The notes beneath the pieces are model-generated. The model ran no database searches. It saw only the letters and a list, made by a program, of their open reading frames with translations, and had not been told where the DNA came from. This document shows, piece by piece, positions 16,419 through 26,900 of a stretch of 64,000 nt of DNA (the stretch's first letter is position 1; the number at the start of each line of letters is the position of its first letter). The stretch lies in the NCBI RefSeq assembly GCF_001905795.1, contig NZ_LIXJ01000005.1:1-64000 (forward strand), read 5' to 3'. The translations under genes and the position numbers were made by a program. Origin of the DNA: Streptomyces sp. CB01580 (GTDB lineage: Bacteria > Actinomycetota > Actinomycetes > Streptomycetales > Streptomycetaceae).

Positions 16419-19400
16419 CGTCGCTCTCCTCATCGTGGGCGGTCGTCCAACCGACGACGTAGTTCCTGGGTGGCAGTCCGGGTGGGCTGCCGACCGTCCG
16501 GTGATGGACGTGGTAGGTGTCGCCGCCGGTGAGGACAGTCAGTGCCGTACCGGTGGCGGTCTTGATCTCGAAGCGCTTCGGGGCTCCGGCCAGGCCCGTG
16601 CCGAGCGTCTTGCCGACGGCCTCCTTGGCGGTCCAGAAGCGGGTGAACCACAGGGCCTCGGGTTCGCCGGTGTCGCGGGCCAGTGAAGCGATGAGGTCCC
16701 GCTCCTGGGCGCCGAGCGCCACCTCAAGGGTTCCGTCCGGACGGTCGATCACCTCTTCGATGTCGATTCCGCAGGGGCCGTTTCCGGCGATCGCGACCGC
16801 GGCCTCCGCCCGGTGCGCGAGGGAGACGTGGAGGTCGGGGAGAGTACGGCCGTAGGCGCCGGTGACGTACGGTCGGCCGGACGGGTCGTTGACGACCCGT
16901 AGCTCGGAGGGGAAGATCCCGCCGTTCCCGGCATTCCACAACCGTCGGCGCACCGCGTCCTTGACCGCGATCCGGCCGAGCAGCCACTGGCGGCGGCCGC
17001 GGGGTGTGTGCGCTTCGTAGGCGGTCCGTTCCTCGCCCGCCAGCATGTTCCGCATGATCAGCTCGCGGGTGGCCAGGTCGGGCCAGCGTTCGTGGAGCAG
17101 GACCCAGCCGCCGGGTTGCGGCTCGGAGAGGGTGTGGTGTTCCGGTTCGCGGTCCACCCTGCGGATGTGCGGGTCGCTGTCGAAGCGGCGGTCGCGCCAG
17201 CCTGCGAGTTCGGCCCAGACCCGGCCCTGTCGCACCAGTTGCATGTCGGCTTCGAGCGTGGTGTCGGTGACGGAGGCGATACGGATCAGGCAGTCGAGCC
17301 GTTCGCCCGGCTCGGGGGGCGCACCGTGGAAGCGGATCTCGCGCATGCCGACGGGGAAGACGGTGGTGCGGGTGGGGAGTTGGGCCGTGATCCAGTAACC
17401 GAGCAGTTGGCCGACGTTGTCCAGCAGGGCTCCCGGAGCGGGTGGGGTGGTGATGACTCCCCTGACATGGGCGTCGCCGATCGCGGTCAGTTCGGTGACG
17501 CCCTGGAAGCGTGGGCCATGGAACATCCAACGACGGGCGTACAGCTCACGGGCTGTCAGCTCGCAGGGGCGTTCCTTCTCCTTCGGGAAGGTCCAGGCGG
17601 TCGCCGGTCGGGGACCGTATTCCCGGGCGAGTTCGACGGTGGCTCGGGCGTAGGGGCCGAGGGTGGCCGTCACCCGGGCGGCGCCGGAGGGGTGCGGGGG
17701 CTCGGGGGTGATGTGGACGGGAACGTCCACCGCGGGGATGGCGTTGATCCACTGGTTGAGCCGGACGTCGTGGACAGCGACCGCGCGCAGACCGGAAGCC
17801 GCCTGCTCGGCGAATTCCATCATGTGCCCGATGATGGTGGTGCCGGGTACGACGGGCCAGCGGTCTGCGGGAGCGGCCTGCGGCGGTTGCTTGAAGAAGC
17901 AGTGGTCGAGCAGGTACGGCATGGTGTCGACCGAGACCCGCAGCGAGGTCCGCAGTTCGCGCGGGGTGGACGGTGGTGGGCCGGCAAAGGGCCCGTTCGG
18001 CCGGGGAGCGTGCGCGGAAGCCCGAGACGCGGTGGATCGCGGCCCGCCGTGCCGGCGCACGGTGAGGACGTCCGCCGCGAGCGCTGCGGTGTCGTCGAGG
18101 ATCGCGGAGAACTCAGCGGCCAGCGGGTCCTTGATGGCGAGGGCGTCGAGGGCGGACGGCAGCGTGCCTTCGGCCACCCTGCGTGGCCGCGCCAGCGCGG
18201 CGCCGATCTCCGTGCGCGTGGGCTCGTCGAGGGAGATCAGCGCGCCGCCGAGGTCGAGCCGGACCGAGCGGTGCGCGACCTCGCGCGCGGGAGTGGGGCG
18301 GAGCGCGGCCGTGTTCGGCCCGGCCCCGTCGGCCCACAACGCCGTGGCCACGCGACGCAGTTGGGGAAGGCCGGAACGGTGCGGGGAGTGGGCGGCGACC
18401 ACGAGGTGGTCGGAGCCTCGCAGCGTGTCCGCGATCAGTGAGCCGACCTGGCCGGCCCCGAGCTGGACGAAGGCGCGGAAGCCGGCCGCGTGCATGGCCT
18501 CGATCATCTGGCGGAAGCGGACCGGTTCCAGGAGGTGCTGTACGAACAGCTCCCGTATTTCTCGTGGTCGCGCGGGGTACTCCCCCGCCGTGGTGGCGGA
18601 CCAGACGGGCAGCCGTGCGGCGTGCAGCGTGTAGGTGTCCGCCGCCTTCCGTATCGGGTCCAGATAGGGCCGGAGCATGGGGGTGTGGAAGCCCGACCGG
18701 AACGGCAGGACCTGCGAGATCGCGCCCTTTTGGCGGAACAGGTCGACGAATTCGTCGACCGCGGCCGACGGGCCGCAGATCATGGACTGGTGAGGGGCGT
18801 TGTCGTGCGAGAGCACGACCTGTGTCTGGCCGTCGAGGGCTTCCATGACGCGATCCACGGGCGCACCGATCACCGCGAAGGCCAGTCCCGGCACACGCAG
18901 GGCGTCCGGATCGAATGTGGTCAGGAAGGCATCGACCTCCTCCTGAGCGTGGATCCCGGCGGCGGCCATGGCGGTCCACTCGCCGAGGCTGTGTCCGGCG
19001 AGCGCGTCGGGCACGATGTCCATCCGCTCCAATGCGGCGTGCAGGAGGCGGCCGAGTTGGAATACACCGGTGCCCTGACGGCCGATGTCGCCGACCGTGA
19101 TGTCGGTACCGGAAAGCGACCACGGGAGGCCGAAGTGGCGTGCCACGTCGTCGCAGTTGGTGTCGAAGTCGGCTTCGAGGCCGGGAAAGACGAAGGCGAG
19201 ACGGCCGCCGGCGTCACCCAGCAGCGGCTCGGGAACGAACCACATGTCGTTCTTGCCTCGCCATGGTCGGCCCCGGTCGACCGCCTTGCGGGCCAGCGCC
19301 AGCCGTTTGGCCGTCGGGTCCACCACGCCGAGCCGGACCGGGCTGGCGGGCTCGGACCCGGTCTCGTCCGAGGCGGTGGCGAGGAGGGTTGCGTCATCGC

Positions 19401-20928
19401 GGTCGAGCAGGCGGGCCAGTTCGGCGGGTGCTGCGGCTGACAGCCGCAGCACCCGTTCGGGCTCGCGCACCACCGCCACGGGTCCGCCGGTGACGGGCGG
19501 AGCGGCGACGGAGGCGGGCTGTTCCAGGACGACATGGGCGTTGATGCCGCCGAAGCCGAAGGCGTTGACGGCGGCACGGCGTACGGGGCCGTAGGTGTCG
19601 GTCGCCCACGGCAGCGCGGTGTCCACGGTGGTGAAGCGGGTGCGGGCGAGTGCCGGGTGCGGGTCGTCGCAGTGCAGGGTCGGCGGGAGGACGCCATGGT
19701 GCACGGCGAGTGCGGCCTTGATGAGCCCGGCGATCCCCGCGGCCGGCATGGTGTGACCGATCATGGACTTCACCGAACCGATCACGCCGCGGGACGCGTC
19801 GCCCGGCGGGCCGAAGACCGCGGCGACCGTCTCCAGCTCGGCGGTGTCGCCCGCCGGGGTGGCGGTGCCGTGGGCTTCGAGCAGCCCGACGGAACCGGGC
19901 TCGGCAGGGTCCCGGCCGGCGCTGCGCCATGCCTCGCGGATCGCCTCGGCCTGGCCCGCGGAGTCCGGGCTGAGCAGACTGCCGGTGCGGCCGTCGCCCG
20001 CGACGCCGGTGCCGGTGATCACGGCGTAGATCCGGTCGCCGTCGCGGTCGGCGTCGGCGAGCCGTTTGAGCACCACGACGCCGGTGCCCTCGCCGATGAG
20101 CACCCCGTCGGCGTCCCGGTGGAACGGCCGGATGCGCTCGCTCCGGGACAGGGCACCGAGTTGTGAGAACACGCTCCACAGCGTGATGTCGTGGCAGTGG
20201 TGGACTCCCCCGGCCAGGACGACGTCGCACCGGCCGCTCTCCAGCTCGCGGGTCGCGTGGTCGACCGCGATGAGCGAGGAGGCGCACGCGGCGTCCACCG
20301 TATAGGCCGGGCCCCGCAGGTCCAGCCGGTTGGCCAGCCGGGAGGCGGCCAGGTTGGGCACGAGTCCGATGGCCGACTCCGGTGCCTCGGGACCCAGTTG
20401 GTCGGTGAAGGCGCGGCGCACCTCCTCCAGGCGCTGTTCTCCGAGGTCCGGCAGGAGTTCGCGCAGCGTACGCACGAGCTGTCCGGCGGTGCGCACCCGC
20501 TGGTCGAGGCGGACCAGGCCGGGGGTGAGGTATCCGCCGCGGCCCAGGATGACTCCGGTGCGGCGCCGGTCGGCGAAGAGCCGGTCGGCGCCGCCCGCGT
20601 CGCGGACCGCCTGGGACGCCACCCGCAGTGCGATCAGTTGGTCGGGTTCGGTGGCCTGCACGGAGGCGGGCATGATCCCGAACGAGGTGACGTCGACGTG
20701 GGCGAGGTCGTCGATGAAACCTCCTCGGCGGCAGTAGACGCGGTCAGCACGGCGTTCAGCGTCCGGGGCGTAGTACACGGCGTCCCAGCGGGCCGCGGGG
20801 ACGTCGGTGATCGCGTCGACGCCGTGGACGAGGTTGTGCCAGTACGTGTCGAGGTCGGGCGCTCCTGGGAAGAGCGCGGCCATACCGACGACGGCGATCG
20901 GGCAGGCCCTGGCCATCGCGGCGGTCAC
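16408..20928 (-). CDS. iterative type I PKS/PUFA-synthase-like protein: KS-AT-DH-PPTase
   Basis: The 1506-residue protein reads in order: a ketosynthase (about 8-470; active Cys 215, His 353, His 392, so not a chain-length-factor dummy), an acyltransferase (about 575-870; Ser 647 in GHSLGE, His 748 in GFHTP), a double-hotdog dehydratase (about 995-1250; His 1009 in LLDHCFF, VVPGTTIIGH, second half with FHGPRFQGV and Asp 1170), and a C-terminal Sfp-type phosphopantetheinyl transferase (about 1330-1500; GIDIEE, WTAKEAVGK). The in-cis PPTase after a DH is reminiscent of enediyne PKSs, but there is no ACP or KR here; those are in the partner. The GTG at 20928 overlaps the partner stop (GTGA); an ATG at 20916 is an alternative. 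It should form one synthase with the adjacent 2278-residue protein. Confidence 0.9.
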   Translation of the reverse strand: MTAAMARACPIAVVGMAALFPGAPDLDTYWHNLVHGVDAITDVPAARWDAVYYAPDAERRADRVYCRRGGFIDDLAHVDVTSFGIMPASVQATEPDQLIALRVASQAVRDAGGADRLFADRRRTGVILGRGGYLTPGLVRLDQRVRTAGQLVRTLRELLPDLGEQRLEEVRRAFTDQLGPEAPESAIGLVPNLAASRLANRLDLRGPAYTVDAACASSLIAVDHATRELESGRCDVVLAGGVHHCHDITLWSVFSQLGALSRSERIRPFHRDADGVLIGEGTGVVVLKRLADADRDGDRIYAVITGTGVAGDGRTGSLLSPDSAGQAEAIREAWRSAGRDPAEPGSVGLLEAHGTATPAGDTAELETVAAVFGPPGDASRGVIGSVKSMIGHTMPAAGIAGLIKAALAVHHGVLPPTLHCDDPHPALARTRFTTVDTALPWATDTYGPVRRAAVNAFGFGGINAHVVLEQPASVAAPPVTGGPVAVVREPERVLRLSAAAPAELARLLDRDDATLLATASDETGSEPASPVRLGVVDPTAKRLALARKAVDRGRPWRGKNDMWFVPEPLLGDAGGRLAFVFPGLEADFDTNCDDVARHFGLPWSLSGTDITVGDIGRQGTGVFQLGRLLHAALERMDIVPDALAGHSLGEWTAMAAAGIHAQEEVDAFLTTFDPDALRVPGLAFAVIGAPVDRVMEALDGQTQVVLSHDNAPHQSMICGPSAAVDEFVDLFRQKGAISQVLPFRSGFHTPMLRPYLDPIRKAADTYTLHAARLPVWSATTAGEYPARPREIRELFVQHLLEPVRFRQMIEAMHAAGFRAFVQLGAGQVGSLIADTLRGSDHLVVAAHSPHRSGLPQLRRVATALWADGAGPNTAALRPTPAREVAHRSVRLDLGGALISLDEPTRTEIGAALARPRRVAEGTLPSALDALAIKDPLAAEFSAILDDTAALAADVLTVRRHGGPRSTASRASAHAPRPNGPFAGPPPSTPRELRTSLRVSVDTMPYLLDHCFFKQPPQAAPADRWPVVPGTTIIGHMMEFAEQAASGLRAVAVHDVRLNQWINAIPAVDVPVHITPEPPHPSGAARVTATLGPYARATVELAREYGPRPATAWTFPKEKERPCELTARELYARRWMFHGPRFQGVTELTAIGDAHVRGVITTPPAPGALLDNVGQLLGYWITAQLPTRTTVFPVGMREIRFHGAPPEPGERLDCLIRIASVTDTTLEADMQLVRQGRVWAELAGWRDRRFDSDPHIRRVDREPEHHTLSEPQPGGWVLLHERWPDLATRELIMRNMLAGEERTAYEAHTPRGRRQWLLGRIAVKDAVRRRLWNAGNGGIFPSELRVVNDPSGRPYVTGAYGRTLPDLHVSLAHRAEAAVAIAGNGPCGIDIEEVIDRPDGTLEVALGAQERDLIASLARDTGEPEALWFTRFWTAKEAVGKTLGTGLAGAPKRFEIKTATGTALTVLTGGDTYHVHHRTVGSPPGLPPRNYVVGWTTAHDEESDDDC

Positions 20929-23900
20929 CACCCCGAGGCGGTGTAGACGACGGCGGCGCTCTCCTGCGGGCCCCACGCCAGTTCGCGCAGCAGGCTCATG
21001 GCGCCCTCGTCGGGATCGATGAGGCGGATGCCGCGTGCTGCGTAGGTGCGCATCAGTTCCGGCGTGACCATGCCGTTGTTGGTGCCGGTGGGCGCCCACG
21101 GGCCCCAGTGGACGGTCAGCCCGCGGCGGTCGCTCCGGTCGCCCCAGGCGCGGCCGATGGCTTCGAGGGCGTCGTTGGCCGCGGCATAGTCGGTCTGGCC
21201 GCGGTTGCCCAGGGTGGCCGCGATGCTGCCGAACAGCACCGCGAGGCGGGGGCCGTGCGAGAGTCCGTCGACGGCGTCGAGCAGAGTCCTGGCGCCGTCG
21301 GTCTTGGTGCCGAAGACCCGGTGGAAGGACTCCGGGGACTTCTCGGCGAACAGCTTGTCCTCGATCACACCGGCCGCGTAGACGACCGCGTCGAGTCTGC
21401 CGTGTTCGGCGTGCACGTCCTTCACCGCGCGATGCACGGCCTCGGTGTCAAGCACATCCACGCAGTGGTAGCGCACCCGGCTGCCCAGCCGGGTGAGTCG
21501 GTGGACGGTGTCGCGGACCTCCTGCTCGGCCTGGATCCTTCCGATCTCCCGTTCGACCTGAGCCGGGGATCTCATGCCGCCCGCGATCAGCTCGGCTCGG
21601 AGCTCGGCTTCAGTGGCAGCCGTCGAGGCGGTTTCGTCCAGGACGGGCAGCGGCGTGCGGCCGAAGAGTTCCAGGCGGCAGCGGGCAGCGGTGGCAAGCG
21701 CGGTGGCGAACCTGGCAGTGATGCCACGCGCCCCGCCGACGAGGAGTACCACCGACTCGTTGTCGAGTCCGAGAGCCGCAGCCTCGGCGGCGCCGTCGTC
21801 GGAGGGGCCGGCTCCGGCGCTGCCCAGGACGCCGCGGTCGGTCTCGGTCATCCGCAGTCCACGCCGGGTGTTCCCGGTGCGCAGAACGACCGGCTCGCGG
21901 TCGGTGGAGGTCAGCTCCGCGACGATCGCGTCGGCCGCGACGGACGGGTCTGCTCCGGCAGGCTGTTCGATGACGCGGGCGATGGTCTGCGGGTACTCCC
22001 TGGACAGGGAGCGGAACAGTCCGCGCAGGCCCTCGGAGGCGCCGGCGACCAGCAGCCAACGTGGCCCGGCGGGCAGGGCGGACCGGTAGAGGGGGACGGC
22101 ACCGGGCAGCACCGGCTCGTGGGCCGGACCGCCGTCCGGGGAGGCGAGGTGGATCAGGCCGTCGAAACGGTCGCCCTCAGGGAATTCGGTGGCGGTCACC
22201 GTCCGGGCACCGCAGGAGTCGAGCCGCTCGGCGACGGCCGCCGCGAGCGGGCCTTCGCCGATGACCAGGAATGTCCGTCCGACGAGTTCGGTGGGCTCCA
22301 GGAGGGCGGGCGCGAGGTCGTATTCCGACATCACCAGCCGTTTGGGGGCCGTGACGACTGCTTCGGCGTCGGCGGGTGGTGCGGCCGGTTCCGTCGCGGC
22401 GGGCCCGGAGGCGGGGGGCTCGGGCGGTGGAGTGTCGTCCTGCCGCGCGGCGACGATCAGTTCGGCGATGCCCGCCGCAGTGCGCGCCCTGGTCAGCGCC
22501 TCCGTGGCGGCGTCGTCGGTGGCGGGCAGCCGGAGCCGTCGAGCGAGCTGGCCGACGATCTCGGCACGCTTGATGGAGTCGACACTCAGGTCGGCCTCCA
22601 GATCCAGATCGGGTTCGATCATGTCGGCCGGATAGCCGGTTCGTTCGCCTATCACGTCCAGGACGGCCGCGAGGACCGCATCCGTGGTCAGCTCGGTCGG
22701 CGCCGGGTCCGGCGCGGGCTGCGGCTCGGTGGGCTCCGGGACCGCCTCGTCGGCGGGTGCCGCAGTCGCGGGGAGAATCGCCTCGTTCAGCTCACGAGGT
22801 GCGTACTCCACGGGCTCCGGTCCGGTCCGGACACCGGGGTCGGCGCCGAGGTAGCTCAGCAGGACATCGCGCTGAGCGGCGATCATGTCCCGGCTGGTGC
22901 GCAGGAATTCACTGATGAGGGCATCGCCGCCGATTCCCGACGCGCCATGGGCGGGTTCGGTGCGGAGCGCGTTTCCATGCTCTGCGTCTCTGCCGGAACG
23001 AGTGGTCACAAGTGCCTCCGGGATGCGCTGGGCGGGATGCAGGGCTGCGGCGGGGATGGCGCCGTCGGAGGTGCGGAGGAGATGGCCGTCGATGGTCCAG
23101 CCCGCGCGCCTGCGGCGGGGGGCCTGGACCGCATCGACGGCGTCGCGGCCCTCGAACAGCCAACCGGTGCGTACGTCGGCCCCGGCGACGGCGAGTTCGG
23201 CGAGCGCGGCAAGGAATCCGGTCAGGCCCGTGCCGCGCCGGGCCTCCAGGGTGACGGTGCGGTGCGGGCGATCGCCGAGGATTTCGGTGACCTGCCTGGT
23301 CAGCACCGCTCCGGGCCCCGCTTCGACGAAGATTCGGGCACCCGCCTCGTACATGCCCTCGATCTGCTCGACGAAGCGGACCGGCGATCCGATCTGGGCG
23401 GCCAGTTCGGCGCGTATCGCCTCGGGGGTGGTGGGATAGACCGCGGCGGTGCGGTTGGACCACACCGGGATGGACGGTGTCTCCAGCGGTACCGAGGCCA
23501 GCATCGCCGCGAAGGTGCCGCCGGCGGTGGCGACCAGGGTGCTGTGGAAGGCGCAGGCCACGGCGATCCGCTTCGCCTTCAGCCCCTGCGCGCGCAGCCG
23601 CTGCACAGCTGTCTCCACGTCGTCGGTGGGGCCCGATATCACCGTCTGACGGGGTGAGTTGTGGTTGGCGACGACGACGGAATCGGCCACACCCGCCTTC
23701 TCCAGGGCGGCGGCGGCCTCCGGTGCCGAGGCGGTGACCGCGGCCATGGTGCCGGGGTCGTCGCCGCAGGCGGCGAGGACGGATTCGGCACGCGCCCTGC
23801 TGCACGACAGCAGTTCCTCGGGGCCGAGGACGCCGGCCGCGGCGAGGGCGGCGAGTTCGCCGTAGCTGTGTCCGGCCGCCATCGCCGGGCGCACACCGAC

Positions 23901-26900
23901 ACGGCCGAGCAGATGGCGGGCGGCGAGTCCCGTGATGCCGAGGGCCGGCTGGGCGACACGGGTGTCGGTGACACGCTCGGCCAGGGCCTGGCGTCCGGCC
24001 TCGTCGAAGCAGGCGGGTGGGAAGAGGGCCGCTGCGACGGACTCGTCGAGGCGAAGGAAGCGCTGGAGTTCGGGGAAGGAGACGAACAGGTCGGCGAGCA
24101 TGCCAGGTCGCTGGCTGCCCTGCCCGGGGAAGAGGAAGGCGATCTCGCCCGGTTCGGTGCCGTCCGCGAGATGGATGCCGTCGTCGGGAGCGTGTTCGCC
24201 GTCGGCGGCCCGCCGAAGCGCTGCCGTCAGCTCCGGTACGGAGGAGGCCAGTACGGCGATGTGGGTGGACAGGCCGCGCGCGGCCGCGAGGTCGGCGCGC
24301 CGGGAGGCGGCCAGGGCGAGGTCCCGCAGGCGCGGCGACTGGTGCGCGGTGTGGTCGGACTCGGCGAGAGCCAGTAGTTCGCGGGCGGCCTTGACGGCGG
24401 CTTCTCGGTCGGCGCCGCGGAAGGTGAACAGTTCGGCGGGCCACTCGTCACGGGCGTGGGTGGGTGGGGCGCCGTCGCCGTGGGCGCGCAGAACGACGTG
24501 GAAATTGGTTCCGCCGAAGCCGAAGGCGCTGACACCAGCGACACGTTCGGTGGGCGGCGCGGGCCAGGGCCTGGCCCGGGTGTGGAAGGCGAAGGGGCTG
24601 GTGCGTTCGTCCCAGGCCGGGTTCGGCTGTCGCAGGTGCAGTGTCGGGGGCTTGACACCGTGGTGCAGGGCGAGCGTGGTCTTGACCAGTCCGGCGAGGC
24701 CCGCCGCACACTTGGTGTGGCCGATCTGGGACTTCACCGAGCCGAGGGCACAGCCGCCAGGGTCTGCTCCGGCCTCGGTGAAGACCGCGGTCAGGGCGCT
24801 CAGCTCGGTGCGGTCGCCGACGACGGTGCCGGTGCCGTGAGCCTCGACCACGCCGACCTCGGCCGGTGAGATCCCGGCGTTCCGGTAGGCCCGCGTGAGT
24901 GCCCTGCGCTGACCGTCCGCGCGCGGCGCGGTGAGGCCGAGGGCCCGGCCGTCGCTGGAGCTGCCGACTCCCTTGACGACGGCGTAGATCCGGTCGCCGT
25001 CCCGTTCGGCGTCGGCAAGTCGTTTGAGGACCACGCAGGCCACGCCCTCGCCGAGTGCGATGCCGTCGCCGGAGCGGTCGAAGGGCGCGGAACGGCCGGA
25101 GGGGGACAGCGCGTGCGCGGAGGCGAAGAGCAGGTAGTCGTTGATGCCGTTGTGCAGGTCGGCGCCGCCGCACAGCACCATGTCGCTGGTGCCGACCGTC
25201 AGTTCCTTGCAGGCCACGTCGACCGCGGCGAGGGAGGAGGCACAGGCGGCGTCCACCGTGTAGTTGGCCCCTCCGAGGTCGAGGCGGTTGGCGATCCGCC
25301 CGGCGATGACGTTGGCGAGGACACCGGGGAAGGAGTCCTCGGTCAGGCGCGGCAACTGGGCATCCAGCCCGGGTGGAAGCTGTCCGACGTAGGCGGGCAG
25401 GACCGTTCGGAGCGTCATGGTGTTCGACAGGTCGCTTCCCGCCTCGGCCCCGAACACCACGGAGGCACGGTCGCGCCGAAAGGGGCGGTCGGCGTAACCG
25501 GCGTCGGCGAGCGCGCGTCGCGCCACGTCGAGGGCCAGCAATTGGACCGGTTCGATGCTCGGTAAGGAGGCGGGCGGGATGCCGTAGTCCAGGGGTTCGA
25601 AGGGGATCTCGGGCAGGAAACCGCCCCAGCGCGAGGGGGTGTGTTCTCCCGCCCCGTCCTCGGCGTAGTAGAGGGAGGGGTCCCAGCGCGAGGTGGGCAC
25701 CTCGGTGATGGCATCGGTGCCGGACAGCACGTTCCCCCAGAAGGACTCCAGGTCGGGCGCCTCGGGGAACACGCAGGCCATCCCTACGATGGCGATGTCC
25801 AGTGGTTCGGGTGCGGCGGCCGGCTCGTCCGGCCCGGTATCGAGTGCAGCCCTGCGTCGGTCGAGAAAGGTCTGCGCGCCGGTGGTCACCGCGGTGTGCA
25901 GCGCGGCGACGGTGGTGACCTCCGACCGGAGGACGGCGACCTGCCCGGCCATGAACATGCCCTCGGAGCGCTGCCGCTCCTCGTCGACCTCGCGCAGTTC
26001 GTCACCGACACGTTCGATGCCCTTGCTCGCCAACCTCAGTCGGCCGACATTGAGTTGTTCCAGCCGCTCCCATGCCTCGCGACCGGACACGTCACCGGCC
26101 CGCAGCTGTTCCTTGCGGGCCGCGAACTCGTCCGTGAAGGGGCTGCGGACACAGCGAGTCGCATGACCGGGTGCGGTTTCCAGCAGTTCGGTGCGCTCGG
26201 CGTCGACCATCTGCTGCTGGAAGAGCGGCTGTACCGCGCCCGCCGCCACGGCCTCCTCCGTGAAGAGGTAGGCGGTACCCATGAGGACTCCGATCGCGGC
26301 ACCCCGCGCGGCCAAGGGGGCGGTCATGGCGGCGATCATGGCTGCGGACCGCTCGTCGTGCACGCCACCGGCGAACAGCAGTTGGAGTTCGGCGGCGGCG
26401 TCCTTCCCGGCAGCTGCGAGGAAGTCGTCCACCACGTCGAGCTGCGCCTGCCACAGCGGAAAGCCGGCCCGGGGCCCGACGTGGCCACCGCACTCGGAGC
26501 CTTCGAAGACGAACTTGCGTGCACCGGATTCGAGGAACTGGCCCAGCAGGCCGGGCGAAGGCACGTGCAGAAAGGTCGAGATGCCGACTTCTTCAAGAGC
26601 CACGGCCTGCGCGGGACGTCCACCGGCGATGATGGCGTGCGAGGGACGGACCTCCCGGATGACCTCCAGTTGCGCTTCCTTGACGGCCGCGTCGGCGAAG
26701 CCCAGGACCCCGACACCCCAAGGCTCCTCGCCCAGGGTGCTGCGGGTCTCCTCCAGCAGCGCGCGCGTCCGCTGCCCGTCGGACACGGCGAGCGCGATGA
26801 ACGGCAAGGCGCCCTCGGCGGCCACGGAGGCGGCGAACGCGGCTTGGTCGCTCACCCGTGTCATCGGCCCCTGGACAACCGGGAGCCCCGTACCGAGAGC

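Noticed and set aside
16408..20928. Second KS as a chain-length factor
   Set aside because: The active Cys (215) and both His (353, 392) are present, so it is a competent KS by sequence.
21108..23657. 849-codon plus-strand frame inside the PKS gene
   Set aside because: Antisense to a well-supported PKS with intact catalytic motifs; the composition is Gly/Arg/Asp-rich and featureless.
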